Position numbers and translations under genes: made by a program
Shown: positions 5,339 through 8,114 of the stretch, piece by piece
Layout of the letters: the number at the start of each line of letters is the position of its first letter
How positions within the stretch are numbered: position 1 is the stretch's first letter
Assembly: GCA_029210545.1 (NCBI GenBank)
Contig: JARGFV010000109.1
Coordinates: forward strand, 1-8,114
Length of the DNA stretch: 8,114 bases
Source of the DNA: a bacterium
GTDB taxonomy: Bacteria > BMS3Abin14
Direction of reading: 5' to 3'
Notes under the pieces: generated by a model
Told to the model about the DNA's origin: nothing
Seen by the model: only the letters and a program-made list of their open reading frames with translations
Databases searched by the model: none

Positions 5339-6205
5339 GTGAGCTCTCCCAAAAATACATGCGTTGTACCGGGGCGATCCGACAGGACGCGTCGATACGT
5401 TGTGTTCACGGATATGGACGGCACTCTGCTCGATCACGAAACTTACAGCGTGCGTGGAGCCGTATCCGCCCTGGACCTGCTCATGCGCAGGAAGGTCGAC
5501 GTCGTCCCCGTAACCAGCAAGACGGCAGCGGAGGTCCTCCGCTGGATGAGGCTTCTGATCCTTGACGGTCCCTACATCAGCGAGAACGGATGCGGTATTT
5601 CCATCCCGGAAGGGTTCTTCCGGGACAATCCCGATGGGGCCGAACTGATCCACGGGGAGTGGAAGATCCATCTTGGCGTGGAGATCGGGCAGGTGCGGGC
5701 GGTGCTGGAGAAGATCGCCGGAGAAGTCGGTTTCCAGTACCGGTCTTTCGGGCAGATGGAAGCGTCCGAGATCTCGGCCCTGACAGGTCTCACATGGGAA
5801 GAGGCCCAGCTGAGCCGCCAGCGGGATTACGACGAGGCGTTCTTTATCCCCATGGAGCATGAACCCGAAAAGATCCGTGAGGCCGCCCAAAAGCACGGGT
5901 TCACCTTGTTGAGAGGGGGCAGGTGCTACCACCTCACCGGGGGCTGTCACAAGGGAAAGGCTGTAAAGATCCTTTCGGAGCTGTACAGAAGGCACAAAGG
6001 CATGGTGTTGACAATCGGGATCGGCGACAGCGCCAACGACCTCCCCATGCTGGAGGCCGTGGACAGGCCGTTCGTCGTACAGAAACCCGACGGGAGCTAC
6101 GACCCGGATATCCCGGCAGGGGCTGCTCACAGGGTCGACGGGATCGGTCCAAAGGGGTGGCGGATGGCTATCGAGGAGATCATGGCCGGTGATGGAAAAC
6201 ATTAG
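5339..6205 (+). CDS. HAD-IIB phosphatase, mannosyl-3-phosphoglycerate phosphatase (MPGP) type
   Basis: From GTG 5339 the protein has 288 aa. That start has GAGGAT at 5325-5330; the longer in-frame GTG at 5312 lacks a good ribosome binding site. All four HAD motifs are present: TDMDGTLLD (catalytic Asp 25 and 27), PVTSKTAAEV (57-66, the MPGP-style motif II), the motif III lysine in GGCHKGKA (K205), and GIGDSANDLPML (motif IV, 227-237). The IIB cap lies at about 85-200 and includes GGRCYHLTGG, as in MPGP/YedP enzymes. MPGP enzymes remove phosphate from mannosyl-3-phosphoglycerate to give the compatible solute mannosylglycerate, using Mg2+ in the cytoplasm. No synthase is visible, so the true substrate may be another phosphorylated sugar or glycerate. 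The gene ends inside the rnc start region (overlap up to 17 bases), which implies co-transcription with rnc-era. Confidence 0.85.
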   Translation: MSSPKNTCVVPGRSDRTRRYVVFTDMDGTLLDHETYSVRGAVSALDLLMRRKVDVVPVTSKTAAEVLRWMRLLILDGPYISENGCGISIPEGFFRDNPDGAELIHGEWKIHLGVEIGQVRAVLEKIAGEVGFQYRSFGQMEASEISALTGLTWEEAQLSRQRDYDEAFFIPMEHEPEKIREAAQKHGFTLLRGGRCYHLTGGCHKGKAVKILSELYRRHKGMVLTIGIGDSANDLPMLEAVDRPFVVQKPDGSYDPDIPAGAAHRVDGIGPKGWRMAIEEIMAGDGKH

Positions 6206-6887
6206 CCTGGTCCGGCTGGTCCAGGAAAGGATCGGCTACACCTTCAAAAACGAGGCACTTCTCGCGGAGGCGTTGACACACCCGTCGGCCGTCAAGGAGG
6301 GGAGGAGCCGTGGTCCGGATAACCAGAGGCTGGAGTATCTGGGGGACGCCGTGCTGCAGCTGGCTGTTTCCCACATGCTGGTCATCCGGTTTCCGGAGTC
6401 GGGAGAAGGGGACTTGAGTTTCTTGAGGGCCGAGATGGTGCGCCGGGAGAACCTGGCCGAGGTGGCGGCTGCATCGGGGATCCCGGAGCTGGTTCTCATG
6501 GGTCCCAGCCTGGAATCGGCTCCGACGGTGGCCCACGACACCGTGGCCGCCGACGCACTTGAGGCCCTGCTGGGAGCGGTGTACCTGGACGGCGGCTGGG
6601 ACAATACGGTTCAGCTCGTGGAAGAGCTGTTTACCCGGATACCCGAACCCGGTGGAATGCTTAAAGGGGCCAAATCGTCCCTCCAGGAGATCATACAGGG
6701 CCGGTTCGGCGGCGAGGTGCCCGAATACGAGGTTGCTGAGGACACCAATGGCTGCAGCGATTCCAGGTTCACGGCCCGCGTTTTCCATCGGGGGCGTTTC
6801 CTGGGCGAGGGGATCGGCCGCAGCAAGAAGAGGGCTGAAGAGGCGGCCGCCATGAAAGCCCTGGCAGGCTTCGAGGAAGAGCCATGA
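6189..6887 (+). CDS. rnc: Ribonuclease III
   Basis: RNase III cleaves double-stranded RNA and starts maturation of 16S and 23S rRNA from the 30S precursor. It also trims some mRNAs. The 232-aa protein is of normal length and complete. The catalytic domain has the signature NQRLEYLGDAV (45-55, with E49 and D53) and the second metal-binding cluster DALEALLGAVYLD (D122, E125). The dsRNA-binding domain spans about 160-228 (GAKSSLQEIIQ, then GIGRSKKRAEEAAA). The start is either GTG 6189 or the adjacent ATG 6192. AGGAG at 6174-6178 is 10 and 13 bases away respectively, so I keep GTG. It overlaps the phosphatase gene and leads directly towards era, the widespread rnc-era order. RNase III often autoregulates by cutting its own leader, but no leader hairpin can be seen here because the start is inside the upstream gene. 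Confidence 0.95.
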   Translation: MMENISLVRLVQERIGYTFKNEALLAEALTHPSAVKEGRSRGPDNQRLEYLGDAVLQLAVSHMLVIRFPESGEGDLSFLRAEMVRRENLAEVAAASGIPELVLMGPSLESAPTVAHDTVAADALEALLGAVYLDGGWDNTVQLVEELFTRIPEPGGMLKGAKSSLQEIIQGRFGGEVPEYEVAEDTNGCSDSRFTARVFHRGRFLGEGIGRSKKRAEEAAAMKALAGFEEEP

Positions 6888-7018
6888 TGGGCCCCGCAAA
6901 AGACGGTCAGGCTGAATGTGCGCAAGAAGTGCGACCTGTGGGCTGGGGCCGCGCCATCGGGGTGACCGCCAGCGGTAAAATCGCTCCAGGAGGCTTTTTA
7001 CGAGGTTGTCAGAGATGA
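6884..7018 (+). CDS. Possible 44-aa linker ORF bridging rnc and era
   Basis: The frame opens with ATG 6884, overlapping the rnc stop by four bases (ATGA), and closes with TGA 7016-7018, overlapping the era ATG by four bases (ATGA). It has an AGGA ribosome binding site at 6874-6877, six bases upstream. The peptide contains Gly-rich and cysteine-containing stretches (VGWGRAIGVTASGKIAPGG) and matches no family I know. About half of its third positions are G or C (23 of 44), lower than its neighbours, so the coding evidence is weak. It may act only to carry ribosomes from rnc to era (translational coupling). A chance open frame is a serious alternative. Confidence 0.33.
   Translation: MMGPAKDGQAECAQEVRPVGWGRAIGVTASGKIAPGGFLRGCQR
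7002..7005 (+). promoter_or_regulatory. Ribosome binding site supporting the ATG start of era
   Basis: GAGG ends nine bases before ATG 7015. A stronger AGGAGG at 6988-6993 lies 12 bases before the in-frame TTG 7006, which would add only three residues. I prefer the ATG because the spacing is better and Era proteins usually begin shortly before GFVGI(L/V)GRPNVGKS. Confidence 0.6.
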
Positions 7019-7905
7019 CCGGATTCAGGTCCGGTTTCGTGGGGATCCTGGGCAGGCCCAACGTGGGGAAATCCACCCTGTTGAACCGGCTTTGCGGTGA
7101 AAAGCTGGCCATCATCTCCGACAAGCCGCAGACCACGAGGAACAGGATCCTCGGGGTCCTCCACCAGGAGGGTTCCCAGATCGTGTTCGTGGACACTCCG
7201 GGCATGCACGAGACCGGGAAGGCCCTCAACAGGTATATGCAGGCGGTCATTGCCGGTGTAGCGGGAGACGTGGATATCGCGCTTTACATGGTGGATGCCA
7301 CGAGGGCCCAGGGTAGGGAGGATGAACTGGCCCTTGCCATGCTGCCCGAAAGGCCTGAAGTGCCCGTGTTCCTGGTCGTCAACAAGGTCGATCAGGCCGG
7401 GAGCCAGGCTGCGGCGGAAAGAGCCGGAGAGCTGACAGGCCGGTACGGTTTCGCAGGGGTCGCCGCTGTGAGCGCCCTTAACGGCGAAGGCACCGGGAAG
7501 CTTGTGGAGATGATCCTCGGCGCGCTCCCGGAGGGTGTTCCCTACTTTCCGGAGAACATGGTCACCGACCAGCCGCTGGGCTTCAGGCTGGCCGAGATCG
7601 TCAGGGAAAAACTTTTCGATCTGACCCGGGAGGAGATCCCTTATTCCATCGCGGTGGTTGTGGAAAACATCTTCACCCGGCCCGACGGCCTCATGGAAGT
7701 GGGCGCAACGATCTTCATCGAGAAGGAGTCACAGAAGGGGATCATTATCGGGAAGGGAGGGAAAATGCTCAGGGATATCGGATCCCGGGCGCGTCACGAG
7801 ATGGAGTCCCAGCTGGGGAAAAAAGTGTTCCTGCAACTGTGGGTGAAGGTCAAGAAAGGCTGGACCGACAGGGAAGGGCTGCTCAGGCAGATGGGGTATG
7901 AGTGA
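7015..7905 (+). CDS. era: GTPase Era
   Basis: Era is an essential small GTPase that binds the 3' end of 16S rRNA and assists 30S subunit maturation at the cytoplasmic face. This 296-aa protein is complete and of standard length. The GTPase domain shows GRPNVGKS (13-20), the switch I threonines in KPQTTRNRI (38-46), DTPG (60-63), NKVD (123-126) and SALNG (153-157). The C-terminal KH domain that grips rRNA carries the GKGG loop (IIIGKGGKMLRDIG, 243-256) and ends with WVKVKKGW and MGYE. It follows rnc, a conserved pairing that joins rRNA cutting to subunit assembly. ATG 7015 is preferred over TTG 7006. Nothing is missing or unusual in the sequence. Confidence 0.96.
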   Translation: MTGFRSGFVGILGRPNVGKSTLLNRLCGEKLAIISDKPQTTRNRILGVLHQEGSQIVFVDTPGMHETGKALNRYMQAVIAGVAGDVDIALYMVDATRAQGREDELALAMLPERPEVPVFLVVNKVDQAGSQAAAERAGELTGRYGFAGVAAVSALNGEGTGKLVEMILGALPEGVPYFPENMVTDQPLGFRLAEIVREKLFDLTREEIPYSIAVVVENIFTRPDGLMEVGATIFIEKESQKGIIIGKGGKMLRDIGSRARHEMESQLGKKVFLQLWVKVKKGWTDREGLLRQMGYE

Positions 7906-7909
7906 AATA

Positions 7910-7944
7910 CAGTACTCAGTAAACAGTAGCCGGTATGCAGGTCA
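7910..7944. repeat. Heptamer array (CAGTANN) after era
   Basis: Five 7-base units start at 7910, 7917, 7924, 7931 and 7938. The first three keep CAGTA, the fourth reads CGGTA, and the fifth has drifted to CAGGT. The array begins four bases after the era stop codon. It is non-coding. Confidence 0.65.
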
Positions 7945-7982
7945 TACGGATACTGCGTACATGGTTTATGACTTACATTTGA

Positions 7983-8017
7983 CAGTAATCTGTAGTCAGA
8001 AGACAGATGTCAGTATC
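7983..8017. repeat. Second heptamer array (CAGTANN) after era
   Basis: Five further units of the same family begin at 7983, 7990, 7997, 8004 and 8011. The first and last keep CAGTA, and the middle three have one or more changes. It is 38 bases beyond the previous array and out of register with it (38 is not a multiple of 7). The spacer shows no clear repeat, which suggests separate expansion or an intervening indel. Confidence 0.6.
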
Positions 8018-8038
8018 GTGAAACTTATCAGCTGAAGT

Positions 8039-8064
8039 TTGATGACTTCGCAAAAAGTCATCAA
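8039..8064. repeat. Perfect hairpin with a GACTT/AAGTC core
   Basis: TTGATGACTT (8039-8048) pairs with AAGTCATCAA (8055-8064) around a 6-base CGCAAA loop. The loop and right arm together contain TTCGCAAAAAGTC, the same core as in the hairpins at 2828 and 5249. No T-run follows, so it is not an obvious terminator for era. Confidence 0.65.
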
Positions 8065-8065
8065 C

Positions 8066-8083
8066 GCGCCCCGCGCGGGGCGC
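8066..8083. repeat. 18-base perfect GC palindrome
   Basis: GCGCCCCGCGCGGGGCGC is a perfect palindrome made only of G and C, placed one base after the preceding hairpin. In single-stranded DNA or RNA it can fold on itself, and in duplex DNA it offers a symmetric protein-binding site. Confidence 0.7.
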
Positions 8084-8089
8084 CCAAAT

Positions 8090-8114
8090 CAATGACTCAC
8101 CCCGTAAGTCATTG
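8090..8114. repeat. Third hairpin of the terminal cluster, reaching the window edge
   Basis: CAATGACT (8090-8097) pairs with AGTCATTG (8107-8114) around a 9-base loop. The TGACT/AGTCA core is shared with the hairpin at 8039, so arms from the two could also pair with each other. The element may extend past the end of the window. Confidence 0.5.

Noticed and set aside
6888-7014. Remnant of an Elp3-like radical SAM gene between rnc and era
   Set aside because: The translated gap has no radical SAM CxxxCxxC motif or other Elp3 resemblance.
5288-7250. Long minus-strand frames under the phosphatase, rnc and era genes
   Set aside because: The + strand proteins carry complete catalytic motifs. The antisense frames are shadows of GC-biased codons.
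7910-8017. CRISPR-like array after era
   Set aside because: The units are contiguous 7-mers with no spacers of 30 or so bases and no long repeat, so this is a short tandem repeat and not CRISPR.

Overview
This window looks like a chromosomal housekeeping segment from a moderately GC-rich Gram-negative bacterium. The genes are GC-rich (roughly 60% by eye), while several intergenic gaps are clearly more AT-rich. A PilF/PilW-type TPR lipoprotein followed by RodZ, an EF-G paralogue outside any str operon, and an rnc-era cluster suggest a deltaproteobacterial (Desulfobacterota-like) lineage. That placement is inference from gene content, not a database match. All confident genes are on the + strand.

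Layout. Bases 2-193 are probably the last 63 codons of an unrecognised upstream gene. An unrecognised, very acidic 332-aa protein follows (229-1227). A short gap made almost entirely of 7-base repeats leads into a lipoprotein with six TPR units (1329-2102), which overlaps a RodZ-like HTH/transmembrane/DUF4115 protein (2086-2820). Both start at TTG codons with good ribosome binding sites. The next 399 bases (2821-3219) hold no credible gene. They hold several strong hairpins, two diverged copies of a repeat with paired base changes, and another 7-base repeat array. Then come EF-G (fusA, 3220-5241), a hairpin, a HAD-IIB phosphatase of the mannosyl-3-phosphoglycerate phosphatase type (5339-6205), RNase III (rnc, 6189-6887), a possible 44-codon linker ORF (6884-7018) and Era (7015-7905). 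The last 209 bases contain two 7-base repeat arrays and three consecutive palindromes.

How the genes fit together. The lipoprotein and RodZ-like protein are cell-envelope proteins (type IV pilus secretin assembly and cell shape) and look translationally coupled. Phosphatase, rnc, linker ORF and era are overlapping or abutting and look like one operon. RNase III and Era are the classic rRNA-processing and 30S-assembly pair, and EF-G upstream belongs to translation as well.

The most unusual content is intergenic. Short arrays with an exact 7-base period occur in three separate gaps, in three sequence families: NAGCTRA, YGGAAYN and CAGTANN. Hairpins sharing a TCGCRAAAAGTC-like core also recur in three gaps. 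Inside genes, the points of interest are the replaced SGGRGQ-type loop of EF-G domain IV, a sharply AT-rich 100-base patch in fusA, and the linker ORF that overlaps rnc and era by four bases at each end.
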